Origin: Candidatus Rokubacteria bacterium GWA2_70_23
Lineage (GTDB): Bacteria; Methylomirabilota; Methylomirabilia; Rokubacteriales; CSP1-6
DNA: 32,549 nucleotides
Direction of reading: 5' to 3'
NCBI GenBank assembly: GCA_001788395.1
Contig: MGBT01000137.1
Coordinates: 23,161 to 55,709, forward strand
Translations under genes and position numbers: made by a program
The notes under the pieces: generated by a model
Seen by the model: only the letters and a program-made list of their open reading frames with translations
Database searches by the model: none
What the model was told of the DNA's origin: nothing
Part shown: in pieces, positions 23,199 to 30,282 of the stretch
How positions within the stretch are numbered: position 1 is the first letter of the stretch
Layout: the number at the start of each line of letters is the position of its first letter

Positions 23199-23836
23199 GT
23201 CGGGTAGGGCGATGGCGCGGACCGGGCTTCGAATGATGCCGACGTTTCCATCGCCCTCCCTAAAAAGCCGTACGTCGAGTTTTCCCCAGTACGGCTTCAA
23301 GGCCAGCCTGTCAGGTCGCGCCTGCCCGTCCGACATCACGGGTAAGCCTGCTCCCGGCATGCCCGTTCCGTCGGCCAGTTTGCCTCGACCCTTCGCACGC
23401 TTCCGCGACGGGCGTGCGACCTGGCGCTGTGTCCAGATCAACCCGCGCCTCCACGTGCCGCGGTGCGAGAGGCCCGTGCCCCTCTACCCCAGGGGGTCCT
23501 TGGCTCCAGTCCGAGTTCTGTTGTCTCGGTCCATCATCGCGTACTCCGACCCCATCCGCCGGTCTCGCCGGCACGCTGGGATTTCGCGGCTTGGCCGCTT
23601 ATACCCAGCGCCTTCGCTGTGCGGGAGCGCCTCGGTGACCCGCGAGACCTTCCCTACTTTCCCTGTCGCGCTGTCTATACGTGCCGTCGACCCTACGCCG
23701 GTGGGTCCGCGGCCCCGTCCCGTTGTGCGGGCGCCGCGATACCAGGCTTCCTCGTGCTACGAGCGAGTCGCCATCCACGAGACCCGTCTCTGCCAGCAAT
23801 GCCCGACGGGGTAATGACTTTCGGCGCTGCATCGTT
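23199..23836 (-). mobile_element. Group II intron remnant without a reverse-transcriptase ORF
   Basis: Read on the minus strand, the 3' part folds as group II domain V (23265-23297) followed by domain VI: GGGCGATGG pairs with CCATCGCCC, leaving an unpaired A seven bases from a probable 3' end CCCTACCCGAC near 23199. The 500 bases upstream (plus coordinates 23300-23836) have no coding sense and look like domains I-III, which is inference. There is room for no reverse transcriptase (usually over 1.2 kb), so the intron cannot move alone. The 5' end is uncertain; no GUGYG start was found, and the IS110 remnant joins close by. Confidence 0.65.
23265..23297 (-). ncRNA. Group II intron domain V
   Basis: On the minus strand AAGCCGTAC and GTACGGCTT form a perfect 9-bp lower stem. 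Between them lie TGGGGAAAACTCG, giving a short upper stem with a GAAA-type loop, and an AC bulge on the 3' side. That is the 33-34-base catalytic core of group II introns, including the AGC-like triad position near the 5' end. Confidence 0.7.
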
Positions 23837-23840
23837 CGCG

Positions 23841-24674
23841 TCATGCTGCGGCCCACGCCGCCTTGACCAAGAAGACCCGGAGCCAGTAGCTGCCCCGCCG
23901 CGTCCCCACCGGCCTCTGCTTGCCGGCGCTTTCGCGGCTGCCCGGGCTCAATCCCGCCCAGGACACGATGTGGTCGGACGAGGGGAACGTGCTCATGTCA
24001 GTGCCGATCTCGGCGAGCACGGCCGGCACGACGACGTCTTTGAGCCCGGGCACCACCCGGAGCCGTTCGGCCTCGGGGTGCACCGGTTCCATCAGTGCCC
24101 CGATGCGCTGGTCAAGCGTTGCGAGCCCCGCGTGCACCTCGTCGGCGAGCTTGAGCAGCACGCGCAGCTGGAACGTGCTCGTCTCGCTCAGCTCGGCCTC
24201 CAGCGCCCGCACCAGCTGGCCCCGCTTGGTCTTCATCCGGCCCCGCGCGAGGTCGGCCATCTGCTCCACCGTCTGGGTCCCCGCGAGGAGAGCGTCAATC
24301 ATGGCCCGGCCGCTCTTGCCCATGACGTCCGTGACGAGTCCGGCCAGCTTGACGCCGTTCTCCTCCAACTCCTTGAGGATCCGATTCGTCAGGCTGGAGT
24401 GATCCCCGACCAGCTTCTTGCGCAGCCGCGTGAGCGTGCGCAGTTCCAGGCACCACGCCTCCGGGAAGAAGCTCGGCGCGAGCAGGCCGTGCATCAAGAG
24501 TGTGGCGACCCAGTGACTGTCAGAGACGTCCGTCTTCCGCCCCGGGACGGTCTTGGCGTGCTGCGGATTGATCAACCAGACCGTGCGCGCCGGACTCTGC
24601 ACCTGCAGCACGCGGGAAATGGGTTTCCAGTACACCCCGGTGCTCTCCATAGCCCAGCATCGCGCGGAGTTCAC
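23841..24674 (-). pseudogene. IS110-family transposase truncated at both ends
   Basis: A 277-codon open frame. It begins near the family's AMESTGVYWKPI, goes through NPQHAKTVPGRKTDVSDSHW, LRTLTRLRKKLVGD and VMGKSGRAMIDALLAG, and includes the C-terminal transposase_20 region VVPGLKDVVVPAVLAEIG and SWAGLSPGSRESAGK, which holds the candidate catalytic Ser. It stops at FLVKAAWAAA. The family has about 60 more residues at the start (the first DEDD Asp) and about 70 more at the end. The upstream edge is fused to an IS91 fragment and the downstream edge to the intron remnant. Not functional. Confidence 0.87.
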
Positions 24675-24693
24675 CGTCCATTTTCATCCACCT

Positions 24694-24715
24694 CCATGGG
24701 CCCAAGGGCCCATGG
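24694..24715. repeat. Perfect 10-bp inverted repeat at an IS91/IS110 junction
   Basis: CCATGGGCCC and GGGCCCATGG are separated by AA. It lies exactly between the broken end of the IS91 fragment and the broken start of the IS110 fragment, so it may mark a rearrangement point or be an IS91-type hairpin end. Confidence 0.6.
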
Positions 24716-24718
24716 ATC

Positions 24719-24964
24719 TTTGCAGGAGAACGGCACCAGGTGCTCATGGGCGCAGCCCTCGCAGCGACAGCGCGCAACGCCGTGCTCGAACGCGGCACAC
24801 GTCAAGAACTCCCGGAACTCCCGCTCGACGAAGTACGGCAGGCCGGCCCCCTCGCCGGCCTCCACCGCCGCGCGCAGGAAGGCCTCGAGGTGCTCGGCGA
24901 CGACCTGATGGAGCACGGTGTGCTCGGCGTCACGCGGTCGATACACGGACTGCACACACGCCAC
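24719..24964 (-). pseudogene. IS91-family transposase N-terminal fragment
   Basis: The minus-strand frame from a GTG at 24964 gives SVYRPRDAEHTVLHQVVAEH, then VEREFREFLTCAAFEHGVAR, then CRCEGCAHEHLVPFSCK. This is the start and zinc-binding domain of IS91 transposases (Cys ligands in FxCxxC...FSCK). The family continues with RxFCPSC and a Y-type nuclease domain. Here the sequence breaks after FSCK, next to the palindrome at 24694. The 280 bases to the right (24965-25246) hold no gene; a CTCCCTT-CA-AGGGAG hairpin lies near 25184. Confidence 0.82.
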
Positions 24965-25246
24965 TCCCCTGGGTACCGCGCGCGCAGCGGTGCGCCAATG
25001 CCCACAGATGGAGACGCCAGGTCCCGGCCGCCGGACGTGACGAACGTCGCCACGGGCGTGACGGGGACGGCGCTTCGTCGCGGGACCGCGGGAGGATGGT
25101 CGCGGCGATGGCGACCGCGTGACGACGAGCGCGGTCTGGACCGCTCCTTCTTGCGTGTCGGATGTTGCAGCGAACGCTCCCTTCAAGGGAGGGTTGCCGA
25201 CGCGATGCCGCGTGAAGGCGACGGCGGCCGGGGAGGTGAGGGCCCC

Positions 25247-25624
25247 GTGTCGGTACCCAGTCTGACGATCTACAATCAGCACACCGCGGCCTGCGGGACC
25301 CCACCGGCGTTCAGCAACGAGTCCGCCGATCTCTCCATCGGGCACTTCGCGAACCGGTACGGCGAACAGTGGATCTTCACGTTCGATCGGGCGACGGGCG
25401 CGGCGAGCTTACGAGGCGGGCTCAAGTCCTTCGGCCATCCCATCGGCGCCTCCGGCCTGCGCATGCTCTTCGAGGCCTGGCTCCAGCTCCGCGGCGAGGC
25501 CGGCCCGCGCCTGATCGCCAGCCTCGCCCGCGGCCGCAAGCTCGCGATGACCCACAACCTCGGCGGCGCCCCCGGCGAGTGCGTGTCCTTCGTCAGCATC
25601 GTCGGCTCGGAGCGCAGCGCGTAG
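25247..25624 (+). pseudogene. Chimeric ORF: unknown N-terminus fused to a thiolase C-terminus
   Basis: A 125-codon frame with GTG start and GGGAGG upstream. Residues 1-58 (SVPSLTIYNQHTAACGTPPA, then SIGHFANRYGEQWIFTFDRA) look like the start of an uncharacterised small protein with an EQWxFxFDRxT motif. From residue 57 on it is the end of a SCP2-type thiolase: GGLKSFGHPIGASGLRM with H64, and THNLGGAPGECVSFVSIVG with C112. The active-site Cys of the thiolase N-domain and some 250 residues are missing. The join falls at RGG, a tripeptide fitting both sources. Enzyme activity is not expected. Confidence 0.7.
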
Positions 25625-25715
25625 CCACGACCGCCGAGTCGATCCGCTTCCCCCGGTCGTGCGCCCTCGCGGCGAGCGGCGCGGCGCACAACACCTCGGC
25701 TCAACCCTGCCGGCC

Positions 25716-25753
25716 TTGACAGTGTCACCACAGCACTCAACAATGTGGCCACA
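25716..25753 (+). promoter_or_regulatory. Promoter and palindromic operator for the Phd-type antitoxin
   Basis: TTGACA (25716-25721) is a consensus -35. A 17-base spacer leads to AACAAT (25739-25744) as -10. TGTGGCCACA (25744-25753), a perfect palindrome, overlaps its end and the likely transcription start. Phd/YefM proteins repress their own promoter at palindromes, so this is a good operator candidate. Confidence 0.6.
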
Positions 25754-25767
25754 CAGGGGGGGGCGCG

Positions 25768-26046
25768 ATGGCTGCCATCGGGATCACGGAGCTGAAGAAC
25801 CGGCTCAGTCAGTACGTCAGGAGAGGACGGGCCGGGGAGCGCCTGGTGGTGACCGAGCGGGGCAAGCCCGTGGCCATCATGCTGCCCCCCGCGACCGCTC
25901 GCGAGGACCGGCGCATCCAGACCATGCTCCGCAAGGGCGAGGCCCGCTGGGGAGACGGCAAGCCGAAGGGCGCCAGACGACCCGCCCGCATCAAGGGATC
26001 CTCGGTCGCCCAGGCGGTGCTCGAGGCGAGGGGCTCACGGACGTGA
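25768..26046 (+). CDS. Phd/YefM-type antitoxin without an adjacent toxin
   Basis: A 92-residue protein. Its N-terminus, IGITELKNRLSQYVRRGRAG, then ERLVVTERGKPVAIMLPP, is the Phd/YefM DNA-binding fold. The C-terminal half is basic (RWGDGKPKGARRPARIKG) and ends SSVAQAVLEARGS, as in antitoxins that pair with VapC-like PIN toxins. A PIN or Doc/YoeB toxin normally follows at once; here the next 125 bases hold none and then an oppositely oriented gene ends. It is either an orphan or has lost its partner. A clear promoter with a palindrome lies just upstream. Confidence 0.8.
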   Translation: MAAIGITELKNRLSQYVRRGRAGERLVVTERGKPVAIMLPPATAREDRRIQTMLRKGEARWGDGKPKGARRPARIKGSSVAQAVLEARGSRT

Positions 26047-26171
26047 CTGACGTACACAACCAGCGGCGGGAACTCTGCATGGAGGGTGAGCAGAAGTACC
26101 TCGTGCGGCTCGGGCGCCCGCAGGCGTAACCAGCCGCGGCCCGGCGGGGCGCCGAGGCCCCCTCGTCCCGA

Positions 26172-27182
26172 TCAGCGAGCGCCCGGAGCCAGCGCGCGCA
26201 CGGCCGACCTCAGGATGGCCCGCTTCCGCGAGGGATCCGGCTCGCTGGTGGACAGCGACAGGAAGGCCGTGTCGAGCCCGGCCTCGAAGTATCGGAGGAC
26301 GCGGGCGCGGATCTCCTCCACGCTGCCGCGCGGGATCAGGTCGCTCATCACCTTCTGCGGGATCGCCGCCACGGCCGCCTTGCGGTCACCCGCGGCCCAG
26401 GCCTGCCACATGGGCCCAAGCTCGGGGCCGCGTCCCAGCCACTCGTGGAAGGCCTTGTAGACGGGCACGTTGAGATAGGCCGCCATGTGACGCCTCACCG
26501 CCAGGTCGCTCTCGGGCCCGGGGGCGTCCAGGTTGACGAAGAGCCGGGCCGAGATCTCGATGGACGCCGGGTCGCGGCCGGCCGCCCGAGCCGCCTCGCG
26601 CACCGCGGCCACGCACTTCGGCACGTCCTCCGGCGCGAGCCAGTTGAGGATGGCGCCGTCGGCCACCTCGCCCGCCAGCCGCAGCATCCCGGGACGGAGT
26701 GCCGCCACGTGGATGGGCACCGGGGAAGCCGGCGGGCGCGTCACCCGGAAGCCGTCAACCGAGAAGGTCTCTCCGCTGAACACCACGCGCTCGCCGGCCA
26801 GGGCCCGGCGGAGGAACTGCACCATCTCGCGCACGCGGGTCACCGGCCGGTCGAAGCGCACGCCGTTCCAGCCCTCGACAATGAGCTGCGAGCCGGTGCC
26901 GATGCCGAGACAGAAGCGCCCCGGAGCGATCTCCGCCAGTCCGGTGGCGGTGAGCGCCAGCGTCGCCGGGCCCCGCGTGTAGACATTGGCGATGGCCGTG
27001 CCGACGCGCATCCCGGTCGCCTGGCCGATGACGGCCAGGGGCGAGAAGCCGTCGCACCCGTCCACCTCGTAGGACCACGCGTCCGTGTACCCGAGCCGCT
27101 CCGCCTCCCGCGCGATCTCGGCAAGCTCCGCCAGCGTGAATCCGTCCATCGGCACCGACAAGGACCATCGCTTCTCGCGCAT
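26172..27182 (-). CDS. LLM class F420-dependent oxidoreductase
   Basis: A 336-residue TIM-barrel oxidoreductase. Typical blocks: EAERLGYTDAWSYEVDGCDG, ANVYTRGPATLALTATGLAE, GRFCLGIGTGSQLIVEGWNG, PVPIHVAALRPGMLRLAGEV and ADGAILNWLAPEDV. These fit the MER/F420-dependent branch of the luciferase-like family. It shares the RLAGEVADGxLxNWL(T/A)PE block with the first LLM gene at 2 kb, so the two belong to one subfamily. The substrate is unknown. The ATG at 27182 has GGAGGAG five bases upstream. A short basic stretch separates it from the MazF gene on the same strand. Confidence 0.88.
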   Translation of the reverse strand: MREKRWSLSVPMDGFTLAELAEIAREAERLGYTDAWSYEVDGCDGFSPLAVIGQATGMRVGTAIANVYTRGPATLALTATGLAEIAPGRFCLGIGTGSQLIVEGWNGVRFDRPVTRVREMVQFLRRALAGERVVFSGETFSVDGFRVTRPPASPVPIHVAALRPGMLRLAGEVADGAILNWLAPEDVPKCVAAVREAARAAGRDPASIEISARLFVNLDAPGPESDLAVRRHMAAYLNVPVYKAFHEWLGRGPELGPMWQAWAAGDRKAAVAAIPQKVMSDLIPRGSVEEIRARVLRYFEAGLDTAFLSLSTSEPDPSRKRAILRSAVRALAPGAR

Positions 27183-27250
27183 TCATCTCCTCCGCCGCCC
27201 CCGTCCCGCGGGCGGCCCTCGACTGCGACGCCAGATGCTGGCGGCGGCTC

Positions 27251-27598
27251 TCACTCCAGGTCGAGAGCCGCTCTCAGCCCATCATCCACTCGTGCCATGA
27301 GATCCGGAGCGAGCGCGCCCGTCTGCTCCGCGAGCGTACCGCGATCGAGGGTGGTCACCTGGTGGCACAAGGCGACCCCCGGCTTCCGCAAGCCCCCGGC
27401 AGCTTCGGGAAGAGCCACCGCGCTCGGCCCGCGGCGGGCCTCTGCATCGGACGTCGAGACGGGCACCACGATGACGGAGCGCCAGCCCGCCGTCTCGTTG
27501 AAGCCGTCATGCGAGACCACGATCACGGGCCTTCGCCCTCTCTGCTCGGAGCCCGAGCGGGGGGACAGCTCCGCCCAGAAGACGTCTCCCCGCTTCAC
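27251..27598 (-). CDS. mazF: MazF/PemK-type endoribonuclease toxin
   Basis: A 115-residue toxin. KRGDVFWAELSPRSGSEQRG and RRPVIVVSHDGFNE are the conserved start of MazF (the Arg of the first strand is catalytic). WRSVIVVPVSTSD and LCHQVTTLDRGTL (the second active-site region) follow. The family cuts mRNA at short motifs. The GTG start at 27598 overlaps the antitoxin's stop by four bases (GTGA), so the toxin is coupled to, and second to, its antitoxin. The length is normal and all motifs are intact. Confidence 0.9.
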   Translation of the reverse strand: MKRGDVFWAELSPRSGSEQRGRRPVIVVSHDGFNETAGWRSVIVVPVSTSDAEARRGPSAVALPEAAGGLRKPGVALCHQVTTLDRGTLAEQTGALAPDLMARVDDGLRAALDLE

Positions 27599-27867
27599 CG
27601 CGTCCTCCGCCTTCGGGGTCGCCACAGCTCCAGCGAGGCGGCCTCGAGCGCGGGGTCGAGGTCCGCGGAGCTTCCAGCGGACTCGGCCGCGTACGCGGCG
27701 ATGGCCTCGCGGACCGCCGCCTTCTTCCGCTCGCGGAGCCAGGACTCGATCGCCTGGCGCGCGAGCGTGGTGGCGGGCCGCTTCGCCGCCACCGCTTCGT
27801 CCCGAAGCGTCCGGTACAGGTCCTCCGGGAGCGGGAGATGAAAGTTCCGAAGTGCAGCCTGTTTCAT
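27595..27867 (-). CDS. RHH antitoxin paired with MazF
   Basis: A 90-residue protein. The N-terminal strand KQAALRNFHLPLPEDLYRTL and the helix pair with ATTLARQAIESWLRERKKAA form a ribbon-helix-helix module. The acidic C-terminus (AESAGSSADLDPALEAASLE) would wrap the toxin. The ATG at 27867 lies after a CAGGAG ribosome site; upstream in-frame codons lack family sense. It is followed by the toxin with a 4-base overlap. The promoter, with direct repeats that this protein may bind, is described separately. Confidence 0.82.
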   Translation of the reverse strand: MKQAALRNFHLPLPEDLYRTLRDEAVAAKRPATTLARQAIESWLRERKKAAVREAIAAYAAESAGSSADLDPALEAASLELWRPRRRRTR

Positions 27868-27875
27868 GACACGTC

Positions 27876-27924
27876 TCCTGCCACGATTTCCTGCCAGTAT
27901 CCCGGCCAGTCCGCCAGAGCGCAA
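27876..27924 (-). promoter_or_regulatory. Promoter and direct-repeat operator of the MazF module
   Basis: On the minus strand TTGCGC (plus 27919-27924), 17 bases, then GATACT (27896-27901) form a good sigma-70-type promoter. Downstream, TGGCAGGA occurs twice (27889-27896 and 27876-27883) with a 13-base period. RHH repressors bind such direct repeats as paired dimers, so the antitoxin probably controls the module here. Confidence 0.6.
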
Positions 27925-28064
27925 GGCGAAACTCCGAGGAGCCGGCGCCGCGCCGCATGCCTCGCCACGCGACCGGGTGGGCCCGCGGCGACGTGATATG
28001 ATCGCGGCCGTGTCGGGGCCGGCGGAGCCCCGGCCATCCACGCGAGCATGGGGGACGAGCGAAC

Positions 28065-29096
28065 ATGAGGATCGGGATCATCGGCGCGGGGGCCGTCGGG
28101 AGCGTCGTAGGAGGCCTCCTGACCAGGGCGGGGTACGATGTGACGCTCATCGATCAGTGGCCCGAGCACGTGGAGGCCATGAAGCAGCGGGGCCTTCGGT
28201 TGAGCGGCTCCTGCGGTGACCACGTGATTCCGGTGAAGGCGCTGCACGTGCACGAGGCGCAGTCGATCGGCGAGCCCTTCGACACCGTCTTCATCGCGGT
28301 GAAGTCCTACGACACGGAGTGGGCGACCTCCCTCGGCCTGGCCTATCTCAAGCAGCCCGACGGCATCGTCGTGGACTTCCAGAACGGCATCAACGACAAG
28401 CGCGTGGCGGCGGTCGCCGGCCGGGAGCGCTGTCTCGGCTGCGTCATCACCATCGGCTGCGGCATGTACGAGGCGGGCCACGCCATGCGCACGGACCGGG
28501 GCACCGTGGGCTTCAAGATCGGCGAGCACGATGGCTCGGACTCGGAGCGGGCGCGCGCGCTGGCGCGGATCATGGAGCACGTGGCCGGCGCCACGGTCAC
28601 CACGAATCTCTGGGGCGAGCGCTGGTCGAAGCTGGCCGTCAACTGCATGGCCAACCCGCTCGCCGGCCTGAGCGGCTTCGGCTCGGCCGAGGTCCGCTCC
28701 GAGCCCGTCCCCCAGCGCATCGCCATCCACCTCGCCGCCGAGGTGATCCTGGTGGGGCGCGCGTGCGGCCAGGAGGTCGAGCCCATCTACGGGATCGCGG
28801 CCCAGCGCTTCGTGGACGCCGCCCAGGGCCGCGGCCTCGCCGAGGTGCAGACGGAGATGCAGGCCAGCGTCAAGTTCCTGTCGGGCGGGCGGCCGTCCAT
28901 GCTGCAGGACGTGATGAAGGGCCGCCGGACCGAGATCGAGTACCTGAACGGCTACGTGTCAGTGCAGGGGCGGACGGTCGGTGTCGCGACGCCGATGAAC
29001 GACGCCGTCGTCCGCACGGTGCTGAGCCATGGTGTCGGCCGGCTCAGGCCCGATCCGAAGAACCTCGAGCCGCTGCTCGCTCTCCTCCCCGGGTAG
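28065..29096 (+). CDS. Ketopantoate reductase (ApbA/PanE) family protein
   Basis: A 343-residue NADPH-dependent reductase. The N-terminus RIGIIGAGAVGSVVGGLLTR is the GxGxxG nucleotide site, with VFIAVKSYDT after it. The C-terminal domain has the catalytic Lys in RWSKLAVNCMANPLAGL, and GRRTEIEYLNGYVSVQG, which is the family's ExDxxNG-type substrate loop. True PanE makes pantoate for CoA. Family members in catabolic clusters often reduce other 2-oxo acids, and the following acyl-CoA dehydrogenases make that likely. TATGAT at 27997-28002 may be its -10 element, giving a leader of about 55 bases. Confidence 0.88.
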   Translation: MRIGIIGAGAVGSVVGGLLTRAGYDVTLIDQWPEHVEAMKQRGLRLSGSCGDHVIPVKALHVHEAQSIGEPFDTVFIAVKSYDTEWATSLGLAYLKQPDGIVVDFQNGINDKRVAAVAGRERCLGCVITIGCGMYEAGHAMRTDRGTVGFKIGEHDGSDSERARALARIMEHVAGATVTTNLWGERWSKLAVNCMANPLAGLSGFGSAEVRSEPVPQRIAIHLAAEVILVGRACGQEVEPIYGIAAQRFVDAAQGRGLAEVQTEMQASVKFLSGGRPSMLQDVMKGRRTEIEYLNGYVSVQGRTVGVATPMNDAVVRTVLSHGVGRLRPDPKNLEPLLALLPG

Positions 29097-29118
29097 CGCT
29101 CTCCCGCCGCGTCTGGCC

Positions 29119-30282
29119 ATGACCTCCTTCCCCGGTTACGCGCTGCCGTCGGAGCTGGCGCAGCTCCGCGATCAGGTGCGCCGCTTGATCCGCGAGGAGA
29201 TCCTCCCCGTCGAGCAGCGCATCGACCCGGATGCGGCCGAGATTCCCGAGGAGGACTACCGGCGGCTCTCGGCCAAGACCAAGGCCGCCGGGCTCTGGTG
29301 CCTGGGGGCGCCGGCCGAGTGGGGCGGCGGCGGGCTCGACACCTTCAGCATGTCGGTGCTCCTGGAAGAGATGTCACAGCACCGGATGGGGCTCTACAAC
29401 CCGGGCTGCGGCGTCTTCGGTCGCAACGTGCCGCCGGTCATCTGGGGCGGCGCTCGCGCGCAGATCGAGAAGTACGCCGTGCCCGCGCTGCGCGAGGGCC
29501 ACCACACCTTCTTCGCCATCACGGAGCCCAGCGGCGGCTCGGACCCGGCTGGCGCCATCCAGGCCCGCGGTGTCAAGCGTGGGGACCACTGGGTGCTCAA
29601 CGGGACCAAGACCTTCATCTCCCATGCCGACGAGGCCGAGTGGGGCGTGGTCTTCGTCCGCACCGACGCCGCCAAGGGCCGCGCCGGGATCTCCTGCTTC
29701 ATCATCGACAAGGGCACCCCGGGCTTCACCGCACGGCGCATCCGCACGATCCGCACGGTGTCCGTCCCCTGCGAGGTGGCGCTGGAGGACTGCCGGGTTC
29801 CTGCGGAGAATCTCCTCGGCGCGGAAGGGCGGGGCCTCGATCTCTGCCTCGACCTGCTCACACGGCTGCGCTTCCCCTACTCCGCGTGCAATCTCGGCGT
29901 GGCCGTGGCCGCGCACCGCATGGCCATCGCCCATGCCAAGCAGCGCGCGACCTTCGGCGTGCCGCTCAGCCAGCGCCAGGCCATCCAGTGGATGCTGGCG
30001 GACGCCGAGGTGGAGCTGCGCGCGGCGCGCTGGCTCATCTGGGAGGGGGCGTGGAAGGCCGACCGCGGCGAGGACGCGCGCGTGGAGGCCTCCATCGCCA
30101 AGCTCTACTCGAGCGAGGTCCTGGCGCGGGTCGTGGACGCGGCGGTGCAGATCCACGGCGGCTACGGGGTGTCCAAGGAATTCCCGCTGGAGCGCTGGTA
30201 CCGCGAGGCCCGGGTCCGCCGGATCGGCGAGGGCCCGTCGGAGGTACACCGCATGGTCATCGCTCGCTCGCTCTTCCGGTGA
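29119..30282 (+). CDS. Acyl-CoA dehydrogenase 1 (catalytic Glu present)
   Basis: A 387-residue flavoenzyme. Domains: N-terminal helices (VRRLIREEILPVEQRID), the FAD-binding beta domain (FFAITEPSGGSDPAGAIQAR, then VLNGTKTFISHADEAEWG) and a C-terminal helical bundle ending IGEGPSEVHRMVIARSLFR. E371 is at the site of the catalytic base in medium-chain enzymes. It should desaturate an acyl-CoA at C2-C3 and pass electrons to ETF. The ATG at 29119 is chosen because the family begins there; upstream codons overlap the previous gene. Its stop overlaps the next ATG (TGATG). Confidence 0.9.
   Translation: MTSFPGYALPSELAQLRDQVRRLIREEILPVEQRIDPDAAEIPEEDYRRLSAKTKAAGLWCLGAPAEWGGGGLDTFSMSVLLEEMSQHRMGLYNPGCGVFGRNVPPVIWGGARAQIEKYAVPALREGHHTFFAITEPSGGSDPAGAIQARGVKRGDHWVLNGTKTFISHADEAEWGVVFVRTDAAKGRAGISCFIIDKGTPGFTARRIRTIRTVSVPCEVALEDCRVPAENLLGAEGRGLDLCLDLLTRLRFPYSACNLGVAVAAHRMAIAHAKQRATFGVPLSQRQAIQWMLADAEVELRAARWLIWEGAWKADRGEDARVEASIAKLYSSEVLARVVDAAVQIHGGYGVSKEFPLERWYREARVRRIGEGPSEVHRMVIARSLFR

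Noticed and set aside
23122-23814. A 230-codon plus-strand frame
   Set aside because: Its first part is the nitroreductase tail and the rest runs antisense through the group II intron structure. The translation is Arg/Pro/Ser-rich without domains.
28010-28219. Leaderless ORF starting at GTG 28010 after TATGAT
   Set aside because: It runs in another frame into the ketopantoate-reductase gene and shows no family; the element is better read as that gene's promoter.
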